Shown: one piece after another, positions 12,101 to 27,100 of the stretch
Position numbering within the stretch: the first letter of the stretch is position 1
Layout: every line of letters begins with the position of its first letter
The notes under the pieces: model-generated
The model's input: only the letters and a program-made list of their open reading frames with translations
Database searches by the model: none
What the model was told of the DNA's origin: nothing
From: Spirodela intermedia
Lineage: Eukaryota; Streptophyta; Magnoliopsida; Alismatales; Araceae
DNA: 64,000 bases
Assembly: GCA_902729315.2 (NCBI GenBank)
Contig: LR746270.1
Span: 7,139,221 to 7,203,220, forward strand
Reading direction: 5' to 3'
Position numbers and translations under genes: made by a program

Positions 12101-15100
12101 TATATGGGACACCATAAAAATGGGAGGATACTTTCCATATTGGTTTCACGTCCGCAAAGAGATCAAGGACAATCATTTTTCCAAATGGAACAGAATGAAG
12201 AAGAGCCTGAAAAATCCCAAATGTGAATAACAAAACTAAATAAATATTTCCATCAGACGCACTGACAGTGTTATGGATCGAATCTAATAAATACGCCAAT
12301 ATAGTGAGAAGAACACAATTTTTTCAACTCATCCGAATGAATAGACCTTCAGATACATCCGAATCATCTCTCTAGCATTGCTTGATAATTTTAGTATGTT
12401 GGTATTCTACTTTCCTTTATCCTTTTCATGTAAAAGCACAACTTCTAGTGGGTAAATCTTGGGCTGGCTGCATAAGGTTTGGTCAGCACTTTCAATAAGC
12501 CAACTTGTTGGTTAGGTAATGAAGTAAGATTTCCAGAAGCAGCTTAGGGAGAAGGGTAGGTGTGAGGTTTACCAAACCTCTATGAATCTCTTGTATATTG
12601 AATGATTACTGATTACCTTCTTTTATTCTGTACATTCAACTCGTATTTGGAGTCCTATCCAAGATTCAACTTTCATCTTTGCCAGATTTCATTCATACAC
12701 CATACAATAGTATTACTTAGAAGTCTCATTTCTACCCCTCTAGTTGCATGACTCCTATCCAGGATTCAACTTTCATCTTTGCCAGATTTCATTGATACAC
12801 CATACAATAGTATTACTTAGAAGTCTCATTTCAATTATAGTACAAAAACACTTCTACAGGCTTCCAAAGGCTCTTTACAAGTCATTGATAAACTCAGAAA
12901 TTCCTGTTTATAATATCATATTACGATTATGGAGGGTCCTACACAACAGAGAAGTGAGTTCATATGTATCTTAAACTTATTTTATATTATTTTATGATAA
13001 ATGACTTGAAATCGGTCACAAGTCTTGATGAAGTTTAAAAGTTGTAGTTTTGACAGTTAACTGTTTTTGGGCAAAAACATAGAATCGATTGCTGAAGAGC
13101 CGCTGCCCAGTTATAATTTGGGAAACAGAATGACCATAAAACCTGACATATGAAGTTGAACCATCTTAACTCAACTAATGGTGCATTGAGCCCCCTCACT
13201 ACATACATTGCTAAAATAGAGATCCAAGACGTGAAAGGATGGCAAAGAGACAACTACCATCTACAGTGGATGAATATTAAGAAAGCAGCAGAAGAATAAC
13301 CACAAGGGAGAGGAGGAATGAAAACCTCCTCCCTGTTGTATTTTTATAATACAGGGGGCAACAATAGTTTTATGTGTTCCATAGACGGGCAAAAGGAGAG
13401 ATGGGTTAGACGAAAATCATTCAAAACTTGCATTGGCTGATGTTGAACATTCTGAATGCAAAACCATAGGGGGCAATGAATGGAGATGAAATACTAGTTG
13501 ACTCTAAATGAAGAGTTCAATGTACTTCGTAACAGGCAGATGAAGGCAGAAACATCAAGATAACGAAAATTTTTACCTGCTTCTTTTACATTCCAACTTC
13601 TCTCATCACATTTGCTTATTTCAATTCGAAGGTCTGTTACTCCCTTACATTAGAAAGATGACAAAAAACCGGTATCATGGTAATCATCAGACACTTTGTT
13701 GAGACGCAAGCGCAATTTCATCATGTAACATATCTCCCAAGGACCAGGGCACGACATTTTTTATGATGCACAGATTGAAGAATTTTTTGTGAAACATTAG
13801 TGACGTTAAAACTGAATAAATAAAAGGAAAAACTGTTTATTGGTGAATCAAAGAGTTGATAAAGAAGAAAATAGTCAAGCATGAAAAATGATTGTTTAAG
13901 AAGTCTCTTAATGTTGTCCTGTCCTCTGGTGGTCTACATTCAAGAGAAGTCATTTGTCACCAAAATGATCAATGAAGCCCTCATAGAAAAACATCTAGCC
14001 AAGAAAATATAGTCTGTGTACCACTATTCTATTTGGCATAAATTATTTTCACCATAAAGACTCATTGACTTAGTAATGTCCCCATACATAAGAAAAATGG
14101 TTTCACAATTATACAGCAATAATGGCACGGTTGTATTTAATGAGAATAGAGCCATTGATAATCAGAGGAATCTAGCCATTACAAAGAAAGCTTGGCTACA
14201 TGTAACGAAAATTCTTATTGACTGCACAACGCAAATAGTTGGGCTTCATTTAATATGTAAATGATTAATACACAGTTTCCTATTAAGGAGGTACTGTGAC
14301 ATACTCTCATTTGCTGTGGCCTCCAAAATGCAGCATCAGATGAAAAGAGCCAACCCTGCGCATAAAAAACGATTCACGCGATATCCTTTTCTGATCATTG
14401 TGATATAGTAATCTTAGAATAAATATACACGGAAGGCTAAGTGTACATATTAAATTAGAAGAAAAAAGAGCATCTAGCATGAGTACTTTCACCGACTAAG
14501 GAGAAAAGTCAACAAAGATTAAAGTTCTTGACGAGCAAAACTGAGAGAGGAATAGGCAACATGGTGCTTTAACTTTTACAAGGCCCTCAAGTAAGAATCA
14601 GGAGGATAGGACCTGGACAATTAAGAGACCTTACTCACAGAACAGGTTTGGAGAGAATATCATGGAGGGAACTAAGAATTTTATGGTTGGAACAACAAAG
14701 TAATTTATGGAACAAAAACACACCATATGCATATGAATATGAAAACATAGTTTGAAGTACACAGAGATCCCTTTGAGAATGGTTGCTCATACAACAGCAA
14801 TACATCAAAACATTAAGGTTATGCAATGATTCTTATTCAAACAGAGGGAAAGAAAGGAGGCAAAAATTCCCAATGGTCAGCACTCCACTCTTGTTCATTG
14901 GAGTACATCAATCTCAAAGTATGTAACCAAAAATCAGGATACACCTTAACTTCTATTGCCTATACATTGTCTGGCATTCAATCACATCCAATCAACTTGA
15001 TAGAATGAGAGTCTCCAAAATATTCTAAACTATATCATCCCATGTTACCTAAATTGATGCATGCATTTCAGGTGCCACCACTACATCCGCCCTCTTGTGC

Positions 15101-18100
15101 AACTGTGACATGTCTGGCCACAGACACCACAAAGAATTGGTTGATGGTCTGTCTCCCCTTCACGTTGTAAGGAAACTTTGGCTGATTCCAATTGCTCCAC
15201 CTTTGCCAACAAGGACATCACCATTTCCAAGCGCAATAAAACTTGTTGGCCATCAGAAGACAGAAGACGAATTAATCACATTTCCTCTTCTTTCTGAGTG
15301 AGAGGAAATGACTACCAAAGATCCTCACTTTCAAAAGGTAACAATGAGGTAGGAGGAGCGATCCATAAATATATCTCTTTTCATCCACCTCGACTTCAAT
15401 AAGTTCAAATCTGAGATGCGCCTTGATTAAAATCGATTTAGTCTTCCTGCTTTACATGATGCAACTTATAAAAACTGTAAGGGACATAATTTCCTACCCC
15501 TTGTGAACTAATCAGTCCTATCCCAAAGCATTTGATTTGTAAGCTCTTCAGTCTTCCGATTCTGCCCACCATGTACAGTGGAGAAGACTCCAAAGAAAAA
15601 GAGGTCAAAACAAAAAGAAAATAATAAAAAAATATTGAATTGGGGAGCTGAAATTGGCAAAGGAACATTAACGGAAGACATGATCATCAACAAAAGAAAA
15701 GAGAGGAACCACGAGAATGAAAAGGCAATCTAAAAGCATGAAAATAGGTGTTTTGAAAGTTCAGTGGGAAGGTCCAAAAAGGAGGCAATCTTTCTGAAAA
15801 TATAGATTATGATTATATAATTTAAGATTTCTTATTAATATCTTTCAATTTTGTGATAGTTAGTTTATATAATTTTTCCGGAGTCAACTGCCCACTCAAT
15901 TCGATCAGATACATCAGCTAATCAGATAGAACCTTTTCTTTTGGAATTAACCTACTATACTAAAGATCCACCAATTCGATCAGAATTGCCAATGCCGAAT
16001 CCAAATCCAAGGTTGGAACTCTATGCCGTTGACTGTTCTACACATAAAACTGAAACAGAAAACAGAAATGAATGAACTAAGACTGGGTCGTACTTAGTGC
16101 TTATCAAAAATATGTCCTAAACCTCCATGATAAAGAAAATGAGAACAAATGGACTGAAACAGAACTGGATAAACTTTATTTGACCTAATGGTCATTTTTA
16201 GGCTAAAGAGGACACACGGGTTTTAGACCATAAGATCTCCCAATGTGTCAAAACTGATGCACGATTCTGTGCCACACTGTCAAATCCTCACCTCACCAAA
16301 TATTTCCAGCCCTTCTTTGAAAAGAAAGAGACTCAAACAAAAGGACTGGAGTACAAAGAACCTGTCAAGAATGAGAACATAACATGAGCTCCTAGTGAAA
16401 ATAGGAAGATGTTAGGATATTCGAAGCGTATCTGGAGCAATGAGAGAGACAACGAGACAGAGTCCAGCTTCATTCTCATTTGACATATCAGTATTGATGG
16501 TTGCCAAAGACACCAACAAAAATAGAGAAGGTGGAGGCCAAATTTCACTTCTAGTGACAAATACCGATTAAGGTAGCAAGAGCTGACATACAGGGGAGAA
16601 ATTCCAGCCATTGTCAATCATATATTGCTGATCCATTCATTTATATATTCTTCTCTGTTAATCAGTCTAGATGGATACTAGAAATGATCCTCATTTATAG
16701 ATGGCACTAAGTATTTGCCTGAATCACAATGTTATATATGGGAGATTGGTACATGCTCAAAGTGCAACAAAGAAAGAATGAAGCCTGAAAAACAAGAATG
16801 TAGAAGATACCTGCATTAACCATATTGCATTCTTATTAGCTTTGGACATTGCGGCATAGACAGAAGCTCCAAGGGTGGTGATGTATGCTGGGTCGTTTGA
16901 GGGAGGAGAATTTTCATTGAATGTATCACTGGCCATTATCACCATTAGAAAGTGTGTTAGTTATTTATCCTAACTAATTGTAGTCTTCTAATACATTTTG
17001 ATGCAAATTTTATTTAGACAAGTACAAAATGATGAATATTTAATTCTATAATGAAGAAACCACAAATTAAAACAATATGATTACTGACTAAAAGATGGGA
17101 GAAAGTACATGCATAAAGCACATAAATAAACAAGGTTCACTGCGTTGATCGTGCTTGGTCACAGCTATATTATGATGGGTTGAGTACTAACATGCAAGCA
17201 GATATCACTCAGTTATGCCATTGGTAACAAAATAAAACAACACATTAGACAAATAACTTACCAGTTGTATATGTCCGTTATGTCTCCATACTCTGAAATT
17301 CATCATGATTGAGAAAATTCAACACACGGTTTAGTCCAAATGCTGAGATCTCCGAAAAAAAAAATCTTCATAGCCACTCAGCAGAAATTTCAATTTTGTA
17401 AACAAAGAATAGAAATAAGGTGGAATGGTGAATTTGAGAGAGAGTGCTACTACTGTAAGAACTACTTTTCAACAATCTTAAACGTCTATCATAATGCTAA
17501 TATTGTTCAAACATTTTACCTTAAAAATACAAACTTCGAGATGAATAAAGAGCGAAAAAATGTTTTACAGTGCTTTTTTATTATGTTGGACCAATGATAG
17601 CATACAACTTTCCCTAGAAGAGGCTATGGGTCGCTAAAGCTCATCAATGAGCTTGATTTGTCAAATGACAGAAAATACAACAGCAATAGTTGGGTGTCTA
17701 AAGCACATCAGTTCATCAACAGTCAAAGACGTGTTGGACCTGTTGATAGCAGTAGTTGCTCCCTCTAAGAATTAGGACCAGCCAATCTTTCATCAATTCC
17801 TGGGAATTTGATAGATAGGCTGCAACAAAAGGTTCCTTCAAGAGGCTAAAATCTAAGTAATGTTACCTAGTTGAAATTTGTTATAACCCCAGTATTAACC
17901 TACAGCCAGAGGGGGAAGAAAACCCCAAAAAGCCCACAAGAAGTAGAGTTTTCAGGAGGGTAAATTGGTCTAAATTTTGAAAATGGGGATATTAGGGTTT
18001 CCCCGAATTTGTAAGGACCAGCCTTCTTTGGTGAGTCATAAAAGGAGAGGAGGTAGACCTCTCAAACCATCTCCCCAGGCGGAGGCTGGATTCCCTTGGG

Positions 18101-21100
18101 ATCTATTTCCTCCCTTAAGTCTGCTTTTCAGTTGTTTCCTGTTTTTCCTTGTTTCTCCCTTTGAAATCAAGAGTTTTACTTGTGGGATCGTATCAAAATT
18201 CCAAAGGGAGCTTAAGAGTGGAGTACATTTGGGTTCTGATCCAACCACCATGAATCCCTTGCGTATGATACATTTCCCCATTTTTGTTGATATAGTTACT
18301 GCTTAGAGCTAACGAGTTTTATTGATGACTAAAGTAATTATAGCAGAATTTTTCTGGTTAAGTCTAACAAGAAAAGCAATTTCATTATGTTATTCATGTG
18401 TTATGAAAAATAGGCAAAAGGAATATTGACAGCAGATTAATAACAAAAGAATATATGAGGGACAAGTATATATTTTTCTTAAACTGAAAACATTCTGCAT
18501 GAGCTTATACTAATGATACTTGGGAACTTTTGTTACATCTTTACAGACAGAAGTCTATTAGCTCCAAGTGACTGCTCACAGTCAACTATCAAGTAAATGG
18601 AATTATCAAGGGTTTTAGGCATGATCTCTAGCAAACGTATTTACACAAATTTAATGCCTTAGCTGTCAAGAGGCCTGTACAATTGTGATCAAACTGAAAT
18701 GTATCTAAAGTTTTTTTTTTTTAACTTGATTCTCCAACAACATGATGTAAAAAATGACGACTTAAACTGGGACCCTTCAAAATAAAGTTTACAAGTTATA
18801 TCCTCTTCGATGTATGCAGTGCCTCTAAAGTTTGTCAATTCAAGAAGACCTATAATTCAAATATCCTTAATAAAAACCATGTTCACGTTCATTTGTAAGA
18901 AAGTAAATAGAATTAGACCTAATTTCTAAAGTATTAATACGAAAAACTTAGCCTTCTCATCAACTATGTTCATGATATGACAATTTTAGGCGATAATAAT
19001 CAAGAAATCGTACTGTTAATTTTTTTTTTCCTGGGAATATGAAACTGAAGATCTTTATAGCCGAAATTACTTTATGAGCATTCAAGTTGATAGAACTTTA
19101 ATTTGGGTAGAAGAACAATAGGGCTAAAAGTGAATACAATGTAACATAAAAGCACAAACCACGAAATTGGACCCAGTTCAGTTGTCCATGAGCCTTCCCT
19201 AAGGTATGCCCACTGGGTTTTCCCTAAACAAGAGAAATGAAACATTATCCAACAGAGTTCTATTTTAAACCTGTTACCCTAATTTTCACGCCCTGCTCAA
19301 CAGGCTCATACCAAAATTCAATAGGAATCATGAGTACAAGTCTCCAAGCACATTTGAGGATACTTGACGGCCTGGGACAAGTCATAAGAATGTCAGATGC
19401 ACTTAAGAGCTTTGTAAACTGAAAATACTTCTAAGGTCAGAGATCTTGGATTGTAAACCCTTGAGAATCTCTCTTTCTTCTTGGTACTTTACAGCTAAAG
19501 ATCTTGGAATAGTTGTTCAGACGCTTGCTCCTTCAACGGCTTACAAAAGTTTGATAAATAACTCTTTCAAGTTCTTATTTTGGGAAAATGACACTACAAA
19601 ACTAAATGTGTTAACTCGTAAGGCTCAGGGGTCAACCCCTAAAGACCATCCACTAAATTTAGATGTCAACCTTTGGTACGTGGGTGTTGTTCCATATATT
19701 TTTCTTTTATGGTCTGTCAGGGAAGCCAACACTTTTCCATAAAGTTTTCACTTTTCTTCACTTGGTGTTGACCTGGTTCTTGTGCAGTTTTGTTCTCTAG
19801 GTTTCAACACCTGATCTAGAGGTTATAAAGCCCAAGTAAAACATGATTCACATTTTTCGGAGAACAACCTGTACCTCCATGTCTACCATTATGGAAATCC
19901 ACTTCTGTCGTGCATATCAGGGTCAACTCTTACAAGTTTTAATTCATTATTAATGTATGAGTGTGTCACATATCTATCTGAGAAAAGCCTCTTCAAATCC
20001 GGGGTCTTTACCGTTTATTATCCCACCAACTCAGGAGCAATTTACCCAGAACCAAGTTGGGCCACGAATAATTGGTTATCCATTATCACAAGAAAAAATA
20101 CAAGAAACGATCCAAAAGATAAGAGAGGTTTCTACATCATTATTTCTAAGTTGCTTAATCACGATTAACTATTTCATAATTCATTAGCTCGCCCATAATT
20201 TTCTTCTGACAACTTTCACCAACTAGGTTACCATGTTTGCTCTTTTCATTAAGAAAGTATTTTGATGCTTAGATTAATAAAAAACTTAAAAGTAACTATA
20301 ACACGATTTATAAAAATAAATAGAAGATTAGGATATTGGAAGAATGAGTGAAAAATAACACAAAGCCTCTTGTAATAGACAGCAACCTATAATCCTAAGC
20401 TCTCTAGCTACATTTCCACAGAAAAAAAATTCAGTCTTTGTTTTCTAAAATATCCCGTCTAGTAAAAATTGGCTTGCTGAATTTATGCAGTAGTTCATTA
20501 AGCTCAGGATTCTGAGTTGATCCCCCCATACCTGACTAGGAAACACTAGTGACAGAATCTATTATTGAAATCATCACTGTATAGTTTTTTCACTCAGATT
20601 TTGTCAAGGTTGATGAAGGCTTTACATTCAACAGTGTAAAAGACATTATTTTCACACTTCTCCAGAACATGCTTTGCAGAGACATTATACTATATTATGA
20701 GCAACTAATACCAGATCAAATTCTTCTGAACTTTTGAATAAATTCAAAAATTAATGAAAGGTAAAGATGCTACCCCCCTAAATCACTCCCTGGACAACTT
20801 CCCTTATCTCTCAGAATGTATTCCGCAGACAACATGACTGCTATCTGACTCTGCGGACCAGAGAATTTTCCCCATAAAATCCAAGAAAAGTTACATCGCA
20901 TGAAAAGCTTTCATCAAGTTCAAAGTGAAACTATATCTTCACGACGATTTCGAATGTGTTCACAGATTGCAAAATGCATATCTATACCAAGATAAAAAAT
21001 ATAGATCAAGATAATATTATCCAGAAAGGTTTGGTGTACCTTATGTAATTCCTATGGTCAAAGTCTAGTAAATCCTAAATACCTGGGTAAAGCAGATCAA

Positions 21101-24100
21101 TGCCATGAAAAATAAACACAAAAAGTGACTGGAGGTGACTTAAATAAAGATAAATCAAATGTAAATTAACATCTTAATGTAACCCAATGGTGACATGTCA
21201 GCATGCAAAATTTCTCAGCCAAATTCAGTTAATTTTACTAACTTAAAAGAAATTTCCAGTGTTAAGCGTTTGAATTTTCTACCAATGATTATATGATGCA
21301 AATCCAGATATCTTTTTCTTAATCATTTACATCGATGATACTCAGGAAAATAAGCAAAAACATACCACAGCTATATGTACGTTGTAAAATCAATGATATT
21401 CCAACATCAGGGATTTTTGTGCAAAACCTTTCCTATTAGTTTTCACACAAATCTTATGCCAAATATGTATAACATCAAAAAGCAATGTATAAGCTAGCAC
21501 AGCAACCTGTCATGCATTTCATACTAAATTGAAATTAGAAGAATATTATAAAGAAACACCTTTCATTTGTTGCTTGATAAATGCTTCCCCTATTTTAATA
21601 AACAAGGGGTCAGATGGATCAAGAAGATATGTGCAACACCAACGAGGATCTCCACTAATGGTATTCCTGTCAGAAACCAGATGAGAAAGCAAGTCAAAAG
21701 AAAGGCTAGAACCACTAGACTTTGACCATAGGAATTACACAGTGGCTACAGCACAAACAGTTTCCAACGGCAGCACAGTGGCAGGTGCAGCAATTTGCAA
21801 GGCCATTCCTCTCCATGCACAAGGTGTTTTGATAGTACAAGATTTCTTACCACTATAATTAAGTGGCACGGATATGATCCTAAGGATGCAGTAGTTGAGA
21901 ACTTTAGGGTGGTGGATCCTTTTCAACTATGAGAAGTTCATAATGAGATTCATGATGGGAGGCAAAATTCACATTTTCAAAAGGGACCCTAGTATTATAA
22001 AAATCAGTATGTCACCAAGAAGAGCAGAGAAGGAACTTAAGAGCAACAAAACATACATGGTGGAATTGCATCATATTCACTCAAATAGAGACCCTAATGC
22101 ACCTAATGATTTAGAAATCAGCCTGAAACAAGAATTTCCTAAGGTTTTTGAAGTATTAACAGAAATGCCACCCCAACGGCCTGTTGACCATGCCATTCAT
22201 CTATTATCAGGAACAAAACCTATTAACTTGAGGCCTTACAAATACCCTCATTTCCAGAAGAACGAGATTGAGATATTAATCTAAGAACTCATATCAATAG
22301 AGGTCATACAACCTTCACACAGTCCTTATGCCAGCCCTGCATTATTAGTCAAAAAAAAAGATGGTGGATGGAGGTTTTGTATAGATTATAGAGTGTTGAA
22401 CCGAACTATAGTTCTTGATTGATACCTCATTCCAGTTGTAGATGAGTTACTAAATGAATTATATGAGAAATCAGTTTTTAAAAAATTTGATTTAAAATCA
22501 GGATATTATTAGATCAAAATGAAAAAGAAAGATGTACCTAAGACTGCATTCAAGACTCATCACAGCCATTATGAATTTAAAGTCACGCCTTTTGGATTAT
22601 CAAATGCAGCGGCAACCTTTCAATCACTTATGAACCAAATATTTCAACATCGATTGAGGTGATTCGTATTGATTTTTTTTGATGATATACTTGTGTACAG
22701 CGTCACAACTAACAAACATCTGCATCATATGAGGAAGGCGGAAGGAGTAGAAGTTGATAAGGAGAAGATATCTGCCATGACTAATTGGCCGATTCCTAGA
22801 AATCTTAATGAACTCCGTGACTTCCTAGGGCTCATTGGATATTATAGAAAATTTATTGCCAACTATGCTTCAATTGCATGGCCACTAACGGAATTGTTAA
22901 GAAAGGATGCATTCAATTGGTCAGGAGAAGCACAAGCCGCTTTTTCTAGCCTTAAACAAGCAATGACTATGGCTTCAGTATTAACATCAAAAAATTTTTT
23001 ACAAGAATTTATTGTGGAAACCAATGCTTTTGGATCATTCTCATGCAACAAGGGTGCCCAATAGCTTATTTCAGTCAAGCACTTATAATAAGAGCCAAAT
23101 TAAAATCGGCCTATGAGCAAGAGTTGATGGCCATAGTGTTGGCAGTAAGGAAATGGAAACATTATCTTATGTGTCAGCATTTTATCATCAAAATAGACCA
23201 ATACAATCTTAAATTCTTACTTGAACTGAAGGAAATCCATGCTGAATATCATAAATGGCTGGTGAAAGTGATGGGCTATTGTTTTGAAATTAAATATAAG
23301 GGAAGAACAATAAGGTTGCAGATGCAATACCCCAATGTCCGTTGTTACTATAAGATGAAGTAAATGAGGCAATAGCACAATACTCTATTTATCTCGAAGC
23401 TGTCTGAGCAGCAGTGGACCAAGACACTAGGCTTACAAAGATTAAAACCTCTTTATCTTAAGGAGATACATCTAACGAATTATATGATCTGAAAGATGGA
23501 TCCCTGCTATATACAGAAAGGGTTGGTTCTTCCAACACATTCCTCTTTAGTTACTAGAGAGTTACAATTATTTCATGACAGCCCGGTGGAAGGTCATGTT
23601 GGGTTTCAGAAGGCATACCATAGAATTTCGCAACAGTTCTATTGGCAAGGAATGAAGAGAGATATAAAGGCATCAACAATTGTCCTACTTGCTTACAATA
23701 TAAATCTTCTTCACTATCGTCAACAGGACTTCTGCAGCCATTGCCTATACCTACCTAAATATGGGAAGACCTTTCAATGGATTTTATTGAAAGTTTACCC
23801 AAATCATATGGGTCGAATGTCATATTAGTAGTAGTGGATAGATTAAGCAAGTATAGTCATTTCATTGCCCTACATCATCCATTCTCAGCCAAGGAGGTCG
23901 CTCAATTATTCATTAAGGAAATCGTAAGGCTCCATGGGTTTCCAAAGACAGTGGTCTCCAATAGGAGATGAGTATTCTTAAGTGCATTTAGTGTGAGCTA
24001 CACACACTACAGGGGACTAAACTCAAATTCAGGTCTTCTTACCACCCTCAAACAGATGGACAGATTGAAGTAGTCAATAGATGCTTATAAAATTACTTGA

Positions 24101-27100
24101 GATGTGCGACATTTGATAAACCGAAATAGTAGAAATTATGGCTTCATTGGACAGAACATAGTTACAATACTTCCTATCATTCTTCCATTAAAATTACTCA
24201 TTTTCCAGTGGTATATGGTAGGGACCTGATCCGTATCCTATTATGGAAAGAATTGGACCAGTGACATTTAAACTCCAATTGTCAGACCATTCAACTGTTC
24301 ATCTGGTGTTCCATATATCCCAACTTAGGAAGACACTCAGAACAGACTGTAGGAGCCAACCAATTCCCCCGACACTATCAAAAGATCAGGAATGGATACT
24401 AATTCCAGATGGAATAAAAGCTCATAGGTCGACTCCTCAAGGCACAGAGATATTAGTTTCATGGAAACATTTTCTAGAGTTTGAATCGTCATGGATGATA
24501 GTATCAACATTCCTTCAACAATTTCCTACATCTCACCTTGTGGACAAGGTGAAACCCATGGGGGGAAGTAATGTTACGAAGTCAACCGCCATCTACACAT
24601 GACAACCTAGACCCCCACGTTGAGGGCGGACCACGACAGAATAATGTACTGGGGCCTATAAATATAGAAGAGGCCGAAATAAGAAAAAGAGGAGAAAACA
24701 GAGAGTGGAAGGGGAGATCTGTCCTTGGGGAGGTCCGATTAGGGATCTCCTATTCCTAAGGATCAATTCGACCTCAGGAACTCACCCTACTGTCTGCGAA
24801 CCTCTATTGTCTTTCCAATTTACATTTTCAATTGTTCAATCTGGTTCTTCTATACTATAGAAGAGTTGATTTCCTGAGTGGAACCACATCTAAGGTAAGA
24901 TTAAGGCATAGATTCGCCCAAATCTCAAGAGGTTCGTAACATATTCCTGTCAGAAGCTAGATGAGAAAGCAAGTCAAAAGAAAAGCTAGAACTACTATAA
25001 TCGACCAAGTTTTCTGATGGAAAACAAAGGCAGCAGAATGCTTTTATACGAAATTTTAAAACTCATCAACAAATGCCCTTACAAATAACTTAGGTCAGAT
25101 AAAGCAGTCTGGTTTTTCCCTTTTTTTTTTCTACAACACAAACTGACAATTAAAAAATATGAGAAAATTCCCACAACACCATTCCACATGAGTTTTGACT
25201 TTCTTCCAATCTATGTAGCAAGGCAGTCATGAGTGCAAGGGAGAAAATATAAAAGAACTAGTACCATAGCATAAAAAAAATGTACATGTATATGTTTACA
25301 TTTATTCATTCTTAAAGAAAAAAAAACAGGTTTCCAATATTCAACTTAGACAAAGGGATCTAGAGTGGCATTAAAGCGCATGGGAAAATTTCTTAATCCT
25401 TCAATGAAAGCAAATGAATTGTCACTTATGTATGCAGATCAGTTGGCGCAAACTGTCATCATAGATCAGTAGCGACCATCACAAAATGGTGGGGAAGCCT
25501 CCCAAGATAGGCTCAAAAAAATTTAGACTTTACAACTGGAACCATCTAATCACAAGAAACATTTTCCACAACTCAAACATGATATTTGTTATTAGGGCAT
25601 GTATAATATCAAAGCACAATGATAATTGTCATGAAGAATGGCCCAAACACAAGGAGGATATGCAGAGGAAAAAATCAACTCGTATTCAGATCATAGGTGA
25701 CTGTTATATACAAGTACCAGGGCCACAAAACAGGGTTTCATTGATTCCTCCTAAAGATTTCACTTCAATTGGAATTTGGTTATTCACGATGTACAATGAT
25801 CCCTGTTAAGCTACCTAACAACTAGAAAACTGACAAACTAGGAAGCATTTCAACTAAGAACCGAACTCCTAATTTGTGCTCTTTCCCACAGTAATATAGT
25901 GTTTAAACCATAAATGTTAAAAAGAAACGCAGATTTAACTTTAATCACCATAAAATAAGACAAAAACATCATTCTTTTAGTAACTTCTTTCTTTGGGGAC
26001 AGAAAAATGCAATGGATAAATTATCTCAAAAAGGGATCATACCAATTTCCAAGTCTAGTTATATTTGCTGACGGAAATATCTTTCCAAGTGCAGCTGGAA
26101 CATTCCCAGAGAATGCAGGTAGCACTGGAGGAAAGGAATGAATGTACATGAGTAAAAAAAATAGAAATTCATAGTATAAAGAAGAAAGAGGGATTCAAAA
26201 CTAACTTTCATGACAAGAATCATAGTACTGAAGGAAACTCCTCAGCGAATTACCTTTTTTGTACCGTCGAAATAGACACAATAAATGGGGAACCATTGAC
26301 CGCACACACAAAAAATGGGAGAAATAAACAGTTTCTAGTACCCATTCACGTAATAAAGGAACTTACACCAATGGCCAACCACATCACCATCCAAAGGATA
26401 GCAATGAATGGAGAGAATAGTAATGCAAATTTAAAAAACAACAGGTATATCTTTTCACAGTATTGACCATTTTCATGTTTATCGTTTTTTTAGCGCATGC
26501 CACCACTAATATGGATAAAACATAATGTTACGAAGGCATCCATCATCTTCAAAAGATGACCTAGACCCCTACGTTGAAGGGGACCACTGTAGAATAATGT
26601 ACTAGGACCTATAAATATAGAGAAGGCCCTAAATAAAATGAGAGTCCAATTCAGGCTCTCCTGTTCCTGAGGGTCGATCCAACCTCAGAAACACTTCCTA
26701 TTGTCTCCGAACCTTCTACTTGTTCTTTCTATTTTCCATTGTTAATTCTTCCATCTGGTTCTCTAATAGAAGAGAATTATTAGTTCGGCGAGAGGAGCCA
26801 CTTCTAACGTAGGATTAGGGCGTGCATTCGCCCGAATCTCTGGAGGTTCGTAACACATAATTTTTTTAATTGTTTAAATTACTTGGGTACTGAATAAAAA
26901 ATGGTGCACAGTTTGGTAGAGTTTTCCCTTTCAACCTACTTACACTACACACCTGCGGAAAATAAGAGAAGTGACTCCAAAGATTTAGCATGTTGCCAAT
27001 TCTAAAATATTGATTAGTTAAGCTAATAAATTGAGGTTTGTTTGAAGGTTCTGAAAAACAGGACACAGAAGAGAAAGTCCCGCAATAGTCACAACAACTT

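Noticed and set aside
17977-18306. 109-residue open frame on the + strand
   Set aside because: Overlaps a possible LTR-like stretch in intron 8, with no recognisable domain; both strands are open.
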